Assembly (NCBI GenBank): GCA_003427395.1
Contig: BFEA01000013.1
Coordinates: 1,062,507-1,097,818 of the forward strand
Direction of reading: 5' to 3'
From: Chara braunii
Taxonomy: Eukaryota; Streptophyta; Charophyceae; Charales; Characeae
Length of the DNA: 35,312 nt
Below are positions 1 to 9,510 of the stretch, piece by piece. Position 1 is the stretch's first letter, and each line of letters starts with the position of its first letter. The notes under the pieces are model-generated. The model was given only the letters and a program-made list of their open reading frames with translations, made no database searches and was not told where the DNA came from. The position numbers and the translations under genes were made by a program.

Positions 1-65
1 GGATTATTTTCATGCCCGGGGTACCCCGGGCGGCACCCCACCCGGGATCGAGCGCCTCGGGAAAG
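1..65. repeat. GC-rich palindromic DNA abutting the broken integrase of element A
   Basis: Positions 14-31 form a perfect 18-base palindrome (GCCCGGGGTACCCCGGGC). A second CCCGGG at 41-46 can pair with it. Positions 62-73 are another perfect palindrome (AAAGCTAGCTTT) that sits on the integrase breakpoint. Nothing here resembles coding sequence. The sequence is cut by the window edge, so the size and nature of the unit are unknown. Confidence 0.6.
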
Positions 66-956
66 CTAGCTTTTAACCAGACTCATAAAATCAATTGAGA
101 TGGACTCATCTGGTTCGCTTGGTATAGGTAATGGCCTGAGAAGTCCAAGAGGATTCTCATGCGTCGGCTTGTTTCTCTGACACACCNGACAGGTACNTAC
201 ATAAGTTAGTACGTCTTCTTTTAATCCCTTCCATTCGAAGCGTTCTCTAACCTCTGCGTAAGTTTTCTTGAATCCAAAGTGCCCTTCAAAGTCGTGACAT
301 TCCCCAATCAACATACTCTTAATTCTTTCTTGGTGAGGAATACACAATCTTTGTTCTGTTTGGTCTATCAAGAAAAGCAAACCATCGATTATTCTATAGT
401 TGGGTAATTGGGAAGGATGTCGTGCAAGGACGTTCATGATTGGCTTCCAAATTGGATCAGTAGCGTATCCTTGACGAATTTGTTTTTTCAAGTCATTCCC
501 AACATCCAAGTATGAGACAATTGTGCCAAAGAAGTCATTGCGTCGGGATAAATCATCTGCGACCACATTAGACTTAACTTTAATAGTTTTGAGCTCAAAG
601 TCAAAGGTGGCAATGAAGGCAGACCATCTTCCCAACTTGTGAGAGAGTCTAGACTGTGTCTTTATCCACTGTAGTGTCGAGTGGTCTGAATACACAGTAA
701 AGTGCCTCCCTAGCAGATAGTGTCTCCACGTATCCAACACACAGACTGAGGCATAAAGTTCCCGTTCATAGGTGGAGTTGACAACCTTCTCTGACGGCAA
801 TCGTGTCGTCAGAAACTTTGTGGGCTTATAGCCCTTGCCATCATCCTGTTGGAGAACAACGCCAATCCCATACTGACTTGCATCAGTGGTAACAATGAAA
901 GGCAAGGAAGGGTCAACAATCTTAAGAACAGGGTAGTGAGTTAGTGCATACTTCAA
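66..956 (-). pseudogene. Element A RNase H and integrase zinc-binding domain; integrase core truncated
   Basis: The longest open frame here (296 residues) holds a complete Ty3-type RNase H: TTDASQYGIGVVLQQ near residues 23-37, ERELYA, YSDHSTLQW and VVADDLSRR, so all four acidic residues are present. The HHCC integrase zinc finger follows (GECHDFEGHFG, then TCxVCQRNK). The frame reaches the first catalytic aspartate of integrase (SIDFM) and then ends five residues later at a TAG (66-68), where the sequence turns into palindromic GC-rich DNA. Two ambiguous bases (187, 197) lie in the zinc finger. Best-preserved coding block of element A. Confidence 0.9.
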
Positions 957-1167
957 TTTTCAAAAGGAAGACTCACAGTCCTTATCCCACAACCAAATAG
1001 TTCCTTTCTTTAACAATCTTCGCATTGGTGTAGCAATCAGTGAGAAGTTCCTGACAAACTTCCTGTAGTAACTGGCTAAACCATTATAGACTTAGGTTGT
1101 GGCCAATCTCTAATTGCTGATTTTTTTTTCTCTTTCGGCCTTAGACCTTCTTCGTTCACCATGTGTC
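957..1167 (-). pseudogene. Element A RT thumb/connection remnant
   Basis: Translation of the minus strand gives pieces such as ASYYRKFVRNFSLIATPMRR and LLKKGTIWLWDKDCESSF, which are the usual Gypsy RT thumb and connection phrases. The stretch joins the palm (1168 onward) to RNase H (956 downward). A stop near 1093 and a poly-T-linked frame change near 1120 break it. Confidence 0.75.
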
Positions 1168-1741
1168 CTAAGTATAACACTTCGGACTTAGCAAACTCAT
1201 ACTTCTTGGAATGATCTTGAAGTTACCCTCTCGCAACTTCTCTAGCACCAGACGAAGGTGCTTCTCATGATCTTCTAATGTCTTACTGTACACTAGAATA
1301 TCATCGAGATAGACAATTACGAACTTGTCTAACCATTGACAAAAGAGTTCATTCATAGACCTTTGGAAGGTCGTTGGGGCATTAGTCAGTCCGAAGGGCA
1401 TTACCACACTCGTAATGGCCATACTTCGTTCGGAATGCGGTCTTATGTTGATATGTGGGTTCCATCTCGATCTGATGGTACCCTGACTTCAGATCAATCT
1501 TACTAAAAAACTTACAACCCTGCAACTGGTCTAACAAGTCGTCAATTCGAGGTAGAGGTTCGACATTCTTAACAGTGACAACATTCAACCCTCTAGAATC
1601 AATACAGAGATGCAACTCACCTTCCTTTTTGGGCACAAACAAGACAGGGGCACCATAAGTAGAGGAGCTAGGGTGAACCCATTCTTTTTCTTTTAAGTCT
1701 TGCAATTGTTTTCGCAATTCCTCAAGTTCCCTAGGAGACAT
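1168..1741 (-). pseudogene. Element A reverse transcriptase, fingers and palm
   Basis: The N-terminal frame (1382-1741) starts with [13 protein letters not shown] and carries the fingers motifs [18 protein letters not shown] and [16 protein letters not shown]. The next frame (1168-1422) carries [14 protein letters not shown] and the catalytic YLDD box at 1300-1311. A frameshift near 1400 separates them. Family RTs copy the element RNA into DNA inside Gag particles. All expected motifs are present in order, so the loss of function comes from the frameshift and not from loss of the active site. Confidence 0.9.
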
Positions 1742-1826
1742 TCGATAGATAGGGACCTTGGGAATCTTACTGCCAGGAATAATTTCAATAATGTGCTTGA
1801 TAGCACGTTCAGTTATTCCTGTTGGT

Positions 1827-3149
1827 TCAGTGAATAAATCTTTTTAGGAGTTTTTCAGTCGAAGGAGGATAGGAAGTAGAAGACTCACCTGCTCTTTTTA
1901 CTAAAACCATAATTACTTCCTGTTCCAACCTTTTCTTTGAAACCATCGATCTAAATGCTGGATAACTCATACAACAGACAAAAAGACTAAAGTCAGAGTC
2001 AGACTTATGATACAGTTTGATAGGTTTCAATTCAGAGTGTGCATCTTGCAATTGCACAATCTTCTCTTTGAAATTGATATCTGGGTTGGCTTCCTCGTGC
2101 CAATCCATTCCCAAAATCAAATCACAAGGTACCTGCTTCTCCCCCAAGAAAGGAAATCTCGTGAACAATCTTCTTTTTTTCCTTGGTACGAAATCGACAC
2201 TTCACACGATCAACATATTGCGAGACAGTGATCGTGCTTTTGTCAGCTAGGATAAACATGATTGGTCGAGACAAATTCTTTACCTTCATTTTGAGATGCA
2301 ACTTGCGGATTGCTTTCTCGGATATGTAGGATCTCGTGGATCTTGAGTCCAACAGAGCTCCTGCATGGGTATGTGCAATCTCTACATCCACGAGTAGTAG
2401 GTCACCCTTAGACTTTGATTTCTTAGCCCACGAGCTTCGTAATGCCAGCAACTCGTTACCAAGCTCGTCAAGAGAGTCGTCCAGACAGAGGGTACATAAG
2501 ACAGGTTCAGGGTGTTCCGGACGATGGGCCGAAGAAGAACCATCCTCTGCCATGTATGGTAATTTGAGAATACTTGATACACCGATTGCAGAGAACACAA
2601 AAAAAAATTGAGTCAAAGGGTTGGAAGGGGTTGTAGGCGCCTTACCTTTATCTTGGTCCAAACCCTTAGACTCAGTAGGAGCAGATGCTACTCCTACTGG
2701 GTGCTCGCTTTTGGGTTCCGAATAAGTGGGCACCAAGCAATCACGTGCCCCGCAGTACCGCACTTGAGACATTGGGCATTGTTCATTCTTTCCTGCCACA
2801 ATTCTTGTGAAATTCTCATTTTTTCCCATGGCCTCCCGGCCGCAATCCCGGGATGCTCTGGGAACGAGCGTGGCTTCTTCTTCTTAACTGGCGGTCGTGG
2901 TCCTCCCTTGTTGACCATGGCAGCAATGACTTCCGCCTTCCCAGAATCACTGCTGCTCGCGACACCCTCGGCCTCCAATGACCGCTTCTCCATAGTATCG
3001 TCATCAAAGACGACGAGGGTGTGGTCCTGGCGCTTTTCGCGCCAGAGTACCCGCTTGCCTACACCTGCGCGTCTTCCACCGCCATACTTTACTACAGAGG
3101 CATAAATTTTTTTAATTTGTGAAGTCATTTGTTCTCGATGGAGAGCCAA
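1827..3149 (-). pseudogene. Element A nucleocapsid zinc knuckle and retropepsin-like protease
   Basis: A CCHC zinc knuckle (CLKCGTAGHVIAWC, spacing C-X2-C-X4-H-X4-C) lies at 2730-2771, on a basic background. The protease follows. Its active-site loop at about 2341-2349 reads D-S-R instead of the family's D-S/T-G, and is followed by STRSYIS. The flap and end of the domain (ADKSTITV, then LILGMDWHEEANP) are recognisable, the latter in the 1827-2168 frame. Three overlapping frames are needed to cover the region, so at least two frameshifts are present. The Gly-to-Arg change in the catalytic triplet should by itself abolish aspartic protease activity. Confidence 0.8.
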
Positions 3150-3252
3150 ATCGCGAAACTACCTATAATTATACTTTCTGGATTTCGATTCCGCCACGAG
3201 TGGTCCACGAATAGGCTTGGGCAGAGCACGGGAATAGATATACAAAAAGGCC

Positions 3253-4509
3253 TTATCGAGACAGTGCTTCCGCTGAGGTCCAATGTCTTTGGCCAATGGT
3301 GGTGAGCTGATCAAAGGCCTTATCGGTCGTTGTCTTATCCAGAAAGTGTTCCTTGATCTTGCCAAGGAACTGCTTCAGGTTCAATGTCGCAGCCCACTCA
3401 CCAATGTCGTCGAAACCTGCAGCGTTGGCTTCGGCCAGTACCCATTCCTTCGCTTCCCCCCCTAGACAAGAAGTGGAGAAAGCAACTTGGGATTCGGGTT
3501 CGACAGGGGTCGTACTACAGTACGTCTGAATTTCCGCTATCCAGAGCAACAAATTTTCATCCTTTTTGTTGCAAAACGTAAAAGACAATTTCATCTTCAC
3601 TTTTTCTTTTCTTTTTGGCTTCTCCGGTTTCGTACTTACCTTACCTTGCGGAGAAGCTGGAGGCTTTGGAGGTGGAGAGGAAGGAGGTGTGGAAGGAGGA
3701 GAAAACGGCGGACTCAGTCCTCCCCCATTAGACGACTTCCCTCCTTCACCAGACGTCTTCTGATCTTGAGGATCAGCAGACGTCATCGCATCACTCATCA
3801 ATTTTTTGACTTCTTTCTTTTCTTCTTTCTTGTCTTCCTTGCCTTCTTCTTCTTTAACGTCTACTGGATGCTTTCCTTTCACAATGTTTGTGACAGTTCG
3901 CAGTCCTACAACAATTTCGTTTAACTGGCTTTGCTGTCTGTCAATCTTTTCTTCCAAGAAGGTGAGGTAAGTCATTATGTGATACAATGTCTGTGTTATG
4001 TCAGTTTGTTCCTTTCCTTCTGTTCCTATCACTTGTCTGATTTCTTTCACTTTCTGTTCCCGCCTGAATTCCTGTTCGTGTTTTCAGGCTAATTCTTCCT
4101 TCCTTTCTTCTGCAACCAGCACATCTCTTAATTGCTGGATGTTCGCGTCAATCGTAGCCTCGGCCACTTCTGGTCTAATTTACCCTTTCCTAGACAACTC
4201 CATGACTTCTTCCAGCTGCTTGATAGCAAACTGGTCCAGCGCCTTTCGACACTGGGCCATCATTTTAGACACTTCGGTCCCGACAGCCACAACTTCCGCG
4301 GTCGTAATTGCTTGCTTCAGACGGTTCTCTACCGTCTCCAAATCAAACAGATTCCGAACGTGTCGTTCGGCATCCGGTCCAGACAGATGCAAATCATTCA
4401 ACAGCTGGTTCCATAGAGCCAGTAACTCTTGTTTTTTTGTTTCCGCCTGTCTCCTAATCTTGGGATCGGAAGATCCTTCACCCGCTAAGACTGTCATTGG
4501 AAAAAGCAC
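3253..4509 (-). pseudogene. Element A gag (capsid) remnant
   Basis: Two frames cover it: 4180-4509, starting at the first ATG after the leader, and 3253-4050. They are separated by stops near 4085. The first part is helical and charged. The second begins with a heptad-like, Lys/Glu-rich segment and a proline-serine linker. It ends in a retrotransposon capsid-like domain with the phrases LLLWIAEIQTYC and FLGKIKEHFLDK. Such Gag proteins package the RNA into cytoplasmic particles. The C-terminal part is out of frame with the zinc knuckle that follows. The identification rests on position and the capsid-like motifs. Function is lost through the frame breaks. Confidence 0.75.
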
Positions 4510-4552
4510 AAGCGGTTATCGGGTAGCTGAAAATTCAGGAATGAAAATTCTG

Positions 4553-4825
4553 AAGTGAGAGTTCTGGGCAGTCTAAAAATCCTGAATGGCCCTGAAGTGG
4601 TGAAAGGTCCGAAGACCCTGAAAATCACCTGTTTAGGCAGGCCGCATCCTCAAGTGGTGAAGGGGTTTTCATGGTCTTCGGACCTTTCACCACTTCAGGA
4701 CCATTCAGGATTTTCATACTGCCCAAAACTCTCACTTGACCTGAATGGTCCTGAAGTGGTGAAAGGTCCGAAGACCCTGAAAACCACTTGTTTAGGCAGG
4801 CCATATCCTGAAGTGGTGAAGGGTG
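4553..4825. repeat. Large hairpin plus direct repeat in the leader of element A
   Basis: Arm 4553-4617 and arm 4673-4737 are inverted copies of 65 bases with 4 mismatches, separated by 55 bases. A third copy runs in the direct orientation: 4581-4663 is repeated at 4740-4822 with about 6 mismatches, an offset of 159 bases. A core of CCTGAAGTGGTGAA recurs at least five times on one strand or the other. It lies just upstream of the gag start of element A (4509), so in that RNA it would fold into a very stable stem. Confidence 0.9.
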
Positions 4826-5042
4826 TCCTGAAGTGGTGATGAAAAGTACGACTGTTGTTAACCTTCTCTCGGAAAAAGAAGCAAGAGTAATTTACACACC
4901 AAACATCTTGGAAATCAGATTTGAGACAATATTTGCATTGATGGAACATAAAAACAAAGAGAAATAATAAAAAGGAACAGATCTCTACTTACTAATTGTT
5001 GTTCTTTCGTCTGTGTGATGACGTCCTATAAGTGTACAGGTA
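4826..5042. other. Leader segment without recognisable features
   Basis: This AT-richer stretch lies between the hairpin repeat and the ACGT-motif array. It is part of the presumed 5' leader of element A on the minus strand. I see no motif, open frame or repeat that can be supported. Confidence 0.4.
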
Positions 5043-6455
5043 CCACGTCAGGCCTGTGTGATCAGACACAACACACAAGTAAGTACGCAAGCACCACAAC
5101 ACAGCAACGACAAGGTAAGTGTGCCAACAACAACAGCAAACAGTTAATCAGCAACCTTCTTCAACCCGCTGTGTCGTCTTGGTGTCAGTGCGATGATGCA
5201 CTCCCTCGGACAGCTGGCACTACAACTGTATAGTTGGTTCAGTCAGTTGCACCGCCGCCGTTTTCATAATGCTTCTCTTACTTGGCAGTAATCCTGCCTG
5301 CCATGTGTCATCCCTGGAGTGCCAACATAGCATGTACTGCCACGTCAGCACTCTGAACCACAATGTCCAGTCAACCAAGAATGGGATGCCACGTGCCACT
5401 TCCACGCGTCACGTTGAGATACCGTCGCCGTTCCAGCCAGTCAGACAATGCCACGTCAGCCAAGGAAACTGATGCCACGTCAGCAGGTAGTCATCACCTC
5501 ATGAAGACAGGTGTGATGACTTGCTTCCTGCCACGTCAGCAATCAATCTTGTTTCCTCAAGGCCACATCAGCATCTGCAATAGACCCTGTCGCGCGTCAG
5601 CAACATGAGAAGTGCCACATCAGCAATCAGCGACAAGGTCTTCGGACGCGGCACAACATATGCCACGTCAACAGGGGATCGCGATGCCACGTCACTATTG
5701 CGATCCAAGCCGGCGTGCTGTATCCCTTGGTCGCGGTCCTTATTGCCACGTCAGCAGCCTCGTAGGGACGTCCTCTGGCCAGCGAAGTCTGTACCTCGTC
5801 AGCAACCTCGGCAGTGTCTTCTCGCCAAGTCTTTGCCACGTCAGCATCCTCGGTGTATCTCTTGCCACGTCATCACCTATTCAGCACACGTGCGCACCAC
5901 ACTTACTTGCGGGCCACCTGGCGCGTACAATCGTCGTCATCAGGAGAGCTGCTCCGATACCAAATTGCAATGAACCCAGATCGTGAAGAGAGTCGTCAAC
6001 AATGCAAGAATGTCAACCAGCTGATGATTATCAATAGCCAAAATCGTATCCAGACAGAATGAGATGAGATAATCATACACAGACGAAGAGAGAGGAGGGA
6101 GATTGGACAAAGGAGAGGAAATAGGCCCACTCCTGCTTCGGGCTCCCTCCTCAATCACCACCTCGATAGTCAATAGTGTGAACGAGTATCTGAAGTAACC
6201 TCAATGTGCCACGTGGCACGTCTAATCAGTCCCTCATCATCGCTGGAGCAATGTCGACATGAAGACAACCAGGTACGTATCCACGATCTCCACAGTCCCG
6301 ATCACCCCCTGAATGACGATAATCAGAACAACAATACAAGTCACGTAGCCTTGCTTCGTCAGCAACAGAAGAACACGTGGCAGCAGCCACGTCAGCCAAT
6401 GATACACGTGGCAGTAGTCACATCAGCGACAGCTTATGGCAGCTGCCACGTCAGC
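5043..6455. promoter_or_regulatory. Array of GCCACGTCAGC (bZIP-type ACGT) motifs
   Basis: The exact 11-mer GCCACGTCAGC occurs eight times: 5339, 5450, 5474, 5530, 5745, 5835, 6386 and 6445. One- or two-base variants lie at 5043, 5563, 5614, 5661, 5684, 5863 and elsewhere. Palindromic G-boxes (CACGTG) add to it at 5391, 6208, 6374 and 6403. The reverse complement contains TGACGTGGC, the classic hybrid C/G-box recognised by plant bZIP proteins. The array spans the presumed leader of element A and continues into its LTR. That the motifs act as enhancer sites is inference. Confidence 0.7.
5951..5962 (-). other. Primer binding site, tRNA-iMet type, for element A
   Basis: On the minus strand it reads TGGTATCGGAGC, one base from the canonical plant initiator tRNA-Met site TGGTATCAGAGC. 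Three bases separate it from the LTR end (TGCAAT at 5966). Three other PBS-LTR junctions in the window have the same layout, which supports the call. Confidence 0.75.
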
Positions 6456-7093
6456 ATGCCAAGAAAACAGGTGCAAGCCAGCCACCATGCCGGACCAGCA
6501 GCGCCTCACCGAATCACAATGCCAGCGTCGCAGCGTCGAGTCAGCGTTGAAGTCAACGCGTGAAGTCAGCATCAACGCAAGACAGAATGAATGTCAAAGC
6601 CAGGGAGGTCAACGCTTAAGTACCGTTGACTCGGGGTCTGGACCCTGGATGCTGCAACCTGTAGTCGTCCAGATCTTGAGGCAAACGAAGGCCCAGATTG
6701 GCCTGAAACTGAATTCCCTTCGGCCTGGATGCTTGTCTGGGTACCTGCGCGGCACCTTTGACTCTACAGTTGACTTTGACCTTTGAGTTTCTTGGGTGCA
6801 GCGTTTGGTCACACAGCCAATCGCGACAATCTTAGGCCCGGGCGTGTCCTGGTCACATAGCCCAGCGCAGACCAACTTTGGTCTGTGTTGCCTAGGGCTG
6901 AGTTCTGGGCCCGAGACTACTTCTAAGCAGGGTTACTGCACCGACACTAACCACAGATATACGATTTCAGGGAAATGTCGTGGGTTCAAGGCACACAGGG
7001 TCCATGGGTTGTTGTACAGGGGTTTCAGAGATAGGTCTAGGGATCAAGCCCTGGGATCTGCAAATGTTGTGTGAACTAAGTGAAATCGTTTCA
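5966..7093 (-). repeat. LTR shared by element A (as 5' LTR) and element D (as 3' LTR)
   Basis: The plus-strand limits are TGCAATG at 5966 and CGTTTCA at 7093, so the LTR has TG...CA ends and is 1128 bp. The high-coordinate end (from about 6940, through GGTCTAGGGATC) matches the LTR at 32638-33618 closely, and more weakly those at 16106-17029 and 35128. The low-coordinate end shows no clear match to those LTRs and carries ACGT motifs. A PBS lies on the low side. On the high side is a purine tract on the minus strand (GGACGGCGGGAG, 7094-7105), as expected before a 3' LTR. It is therefore flanked by internal sequence on both sides. Confidence 0.75.
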
Positions 7094-7977
7094 CTCCCGC
7101 CGTCCTAAATTCGAGATGCTCTAATCCAAGGCAGGACCTTTACCCTTCCTTGCTCCTTCATAAGCATGAACTATGTTGGGAGCTGTCTCTAGAAGTTCAG
7201 TTTGTGTGAACCATCTGTCGTCCTCAGGTTCCTGTTAGGCAAACTTGACCTTGTATTGTTTCTGGGGACCCTGACCTCCAGTCCGAAAAACGTCTTCTTC
7301 CAGTATGCGGTCTATGTCATATGTGCCATCCATGTCTGGCGGAATCATTGATCTCCGCGAAGGAAACTGCTCGCTGATCACACACGGCAGCAACTTTGAT
7401 GCATGGAAGATCGGATACGCATGGAGGTGCGGTGGTATCTCTATGGTATATGATGGTCTGTCCTTTCTCCTTTGACTTCTAGGACAGGCCACAACCCTCT
7501 ATATGCGGGCAAGAGCTTCTGTGAGATGTTTTCCTCTAGTGTGAATTCCTTTGACTTGACCTAGACTAGGTCGCCTACCCTAAACTGCGAGGGTCTGTGA
7601 TGCGTGTTTGCGTGTTCAATCATGTGAAGCTGGGCCCTAGCGACTTCCATCTCGTGCCGCAAGGCAAATTCTCTAGTATCGGGGGGTAACCTTTGAATTT
7701 GATCCCTATTCAGTCCTTCAACCGGCCTACGTGGTCTAAAGGACTTATGCAGCTCATTAGGAGTTCCATAGGTAGCTAGGTGTACACTATTGTTATAAGC
7801 GCTAGCTACCTCAGACAGCGGTATGCCATGCTCACTTACCCAGAAGTCAAGAACTTCTTTATAACTAAATTTGTCCTTGCCTCTACAGGCGCAGGTACAA
7901 AAACCGCATACTTGCGAAAACGGTCTATTATGACCATGACTTGGCTTTTGCCATGCCTAGTGCTGAGTCCGGTGTCG
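7094..7977 (-). pseudogene. Element D: 3' part of integrase and end of pol
   Basis: The minus strand opens at 7977 with DTGLSTRHGKSQVMVIIDRF, the start of the integrase catalytic core just after the first catalytic Asp. AVFVPAPVEARTNLV follows. The middle of the core is missing: the text jumps from VSEHGIPLS to VASAYNNSVHL, dropping the second Asp (SDRD) and the catalytic Glu (TDGQTE). Downstream are the usual post-core helices, VGDLV, the C-terminal module (IEIPPHLHAYPIFHASKLL, 7235-7492) and the pol end LLETAPNIVHAYE near 7150-7190. The first half of integrase is absent; hairpin DNA begins at 7978. The gene is clearly inactive. Confidence 0.85.
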
Positions 7978-8303
7978 GAGCAGAAACCCTTACAAGGGTA
8001 TCTGCTCGGTATTTTGAACGTCGGACGTTGTTCGACATTTGTGGAATTTTTTGACTTGATGCAGTTGACAGCTGCCAAAAGTTTGTTAACCTATGATCGG
8101 GAGACTAAAAACTTTCAGAACCTTAGTCAAGACGCCTGCGGCGTTTGAGAGGAATGGCAATGGTCGATGGTGTGACCGGTTATACGCCGGTTCTAGCGGG
8201 GTTGTAGAGTTACACGGACGCGGGAATGCCATAGCTAAATCTATCCTACTTAAAATAATGGCGCGCGGCTGCTAAGCCACGCGATTCGGAGCCTAAGTAG
8301 GCT
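7978..8303. repeat. Hairpin-rich DNA on the 5' edge of the element D integrase
   Basis: Nested stem 7978-8007: GAGCAGA pairs with TCTGCTC, and ACCCTT pairs with AAGGGT inside it. Further stems: 8132-8144 (ACGCC/GGCGT), 8175-8191 (ACCGG/CCGGT), 8262-8283 (nine pairs, one mismatch) and 8290-8303 (AGCCT/AGGCT). The first stem starts exactly where integrase homology ends. No coding potential is evident. Confidence 0.65.
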
Positions 8304-8485
8304 AACACGGACAACTGCATTGGATATGGGGCCGCAGAGCGGGCGAAAAGGGATGCCTATTTGTTTATTTGGGGCCTGCGGAGTCTGATTTTTACATCAA
8401 GGGTCAGGAGACCAGCGCCGCGGCCTGCCCGGTTGGATGGCCGCTCAGGCTGTCGATAGGTAGTCGGCCATGGAAAAGGGGGTGG
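8304..8485. other. Unassigned DNA left of element E
   Basis: GC-rich flank between the hairpin cluster and the LTR start at 8486. I see no gene or clear repeat. It ends in GGTGG directly before the LTR. Confidence 0.4.
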
Positions 8486-9278
8486 TGCAATCAGACTCGT
8501 CTTCTTTCTTACTCAGCATGCATGAAAAGAGATGGCAATTCACACTGGCGCTAGGCGCCCACACAAAGCTCAGAGATATCAAGGCCGAGAACACAGATCA
8601 GATTCAAACTCAACTCGTTTCGAATGACTATGGTGTCTGTGTGCCCTCACAACACCCTTTTGACACTGTATCCACAACAACTCTTCACACGCACACTTCT
8701 TTGGATCTCCCTGGATGTCCCACACACACACACTACTTTGGATCTCCCTGGATGTCCCACACGCACACACTTCACCGGACACTCGCACACATACTCGCTA
8801 TAGCCTATCTTCTAACCCACAGCAGCTATGGCTGCCGCCTCCCCTCTGCTACTAGCGGCTTTGGCCGTTTTGTCTCCCTCACTGCCCTCTTCTCCCTCGG
8901 GCACCTGCAAACCTCCTTGCACAAGTCGCTATAGCAGCACCTCCGCACGGCTCGCAGTCTGAATGAATGAATAAATGGACGCTGCCTCTTGATTTATGCT
9001 CCTTTCCTTCAGGCCTAGGATGCACACAGTCCCACATGGTACTTGCTGATTGGACAAGGTGCGATTTGGGCTGGGTACCGCTGACTGGACCTGGTAAGTC
9101 TGCCCACTTGCCCACTTGCCTACGGGCTGCTTCTGAGACTCTTGAAGGGCTAGTCCTAGAAGACTCTAGACCTTCCTACTTGCCCTTTTGGTAATGTAGC
9201 AGCTACGACTAAGGTTGACCCTCCAGATCTACCGCAGCTACGACCAGACATAAGCTAGGACTCCTACCCTACAAGTAC
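8486..9278 (-). repeat. 3' LTR of element E, truncated
   Basis: It starts with TGCAATCAGACTCG and matches 16106-16914 along its length, including the GAATGAATGAATAA and ACGCTGCCTCTTGATTTAT promoter block. The TATA-like word is degraded here (ATTTATG at 8992-8998 against ATTTATA in the 5' LTR). Homology stops at ACAAGTAC (9278), so about 115 bases of U3 are missing. No PBS lies beside it, which fits a 3' LTR. Confidence 0.85.
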
Positions 9279-9333
9279 CTTTGCTCTCTCTTTCATAGGC
9301 GCGGACTATGTCAGGGGCGGTTTCTAGCAGTTT
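9279..9333 (-). pseudogene. Tail of element E pol
   Basis: On the minus strand it reads KLLETAPDIVRAYERE, the same C-terminal phrase as LLETAPNIVHAYE of element D at 7150-7190. It is joined directly to the truncated LTR, so the stop region, PPT and U3 start have been deleted. The other side meets a 49-bp direct repeat and the plus-strand element F. Confidence 0.7.
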
Positions 9334-9470
9334 ACCGTGATGCTAAGTCCTTCGATTACCGTGAAGACACGATTCCTCGTGCACACATACCCCGTCTTTC
9401 ATGCATCAAAACTGTATATACACCGTGATGCTAAGTCCTTCGATTACCGTGAAGACACGATTCCTCGTGC
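9334..9470. repeat. Perfect 49-bp direct repeat, two copies
   Basis: 9334-9382 and 9422-9470 are identical (beginning ACCGTGATGCTAAG, ending ATTCCTCGTGC). They are separated by 39 unrelated bases, a period of 88. The match is perfect inside a heavily mutated region, so it is either recent or an assembly effect. Confidence 0.9.
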
Positions 9471-9510
9471 GATCAGTGGCGGTCATGAGATAGATAGAAT
9501 CAAATAGCAC

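Larger units (their letters stand above)
66..4509 (-). mobile_element. Ty3/Gypsy retrotransposon A, internal gag-pol region (decayed)
   Basis: Read on the minus strand, the order is gag, CCHC zinc knuckle, aspartic protease, reverse transcriptase, RNase H, integrase zinc finger. This order with RNase H before integrase identifies a Ty3/Gypsy (Metaviridae-type) element. The reading frame is broken at least five times, so it is a fossil. The 5' side continues into a long leader and an LTR at 5966-7093. The 3' side stops at position 66 just inside the integrase core, and no 3' LTR lies within the window. Confidence 0.9.

Noticed and set aside
3487-4558. Plus-strand open frames over 3.5-4.5 kb
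   Set aside because: They are antisense shadows of the element A gag, with low-complexity Ser/Phe or Gly composition.
4591-4617. Possible hammerhead ribozyme (CTGAAG and CGAAGA words in the stem)
   Set aside because: The required CTGATGA and GAAA cores are not both present. The words belong to the inverted repeat.
9334-9470. Possible CRISPR repeat pair (49-bp repeat, 39-bp spacer)
   Set aside because: Only two copies, in plant-type retrotransposon DNA with no cas genes.
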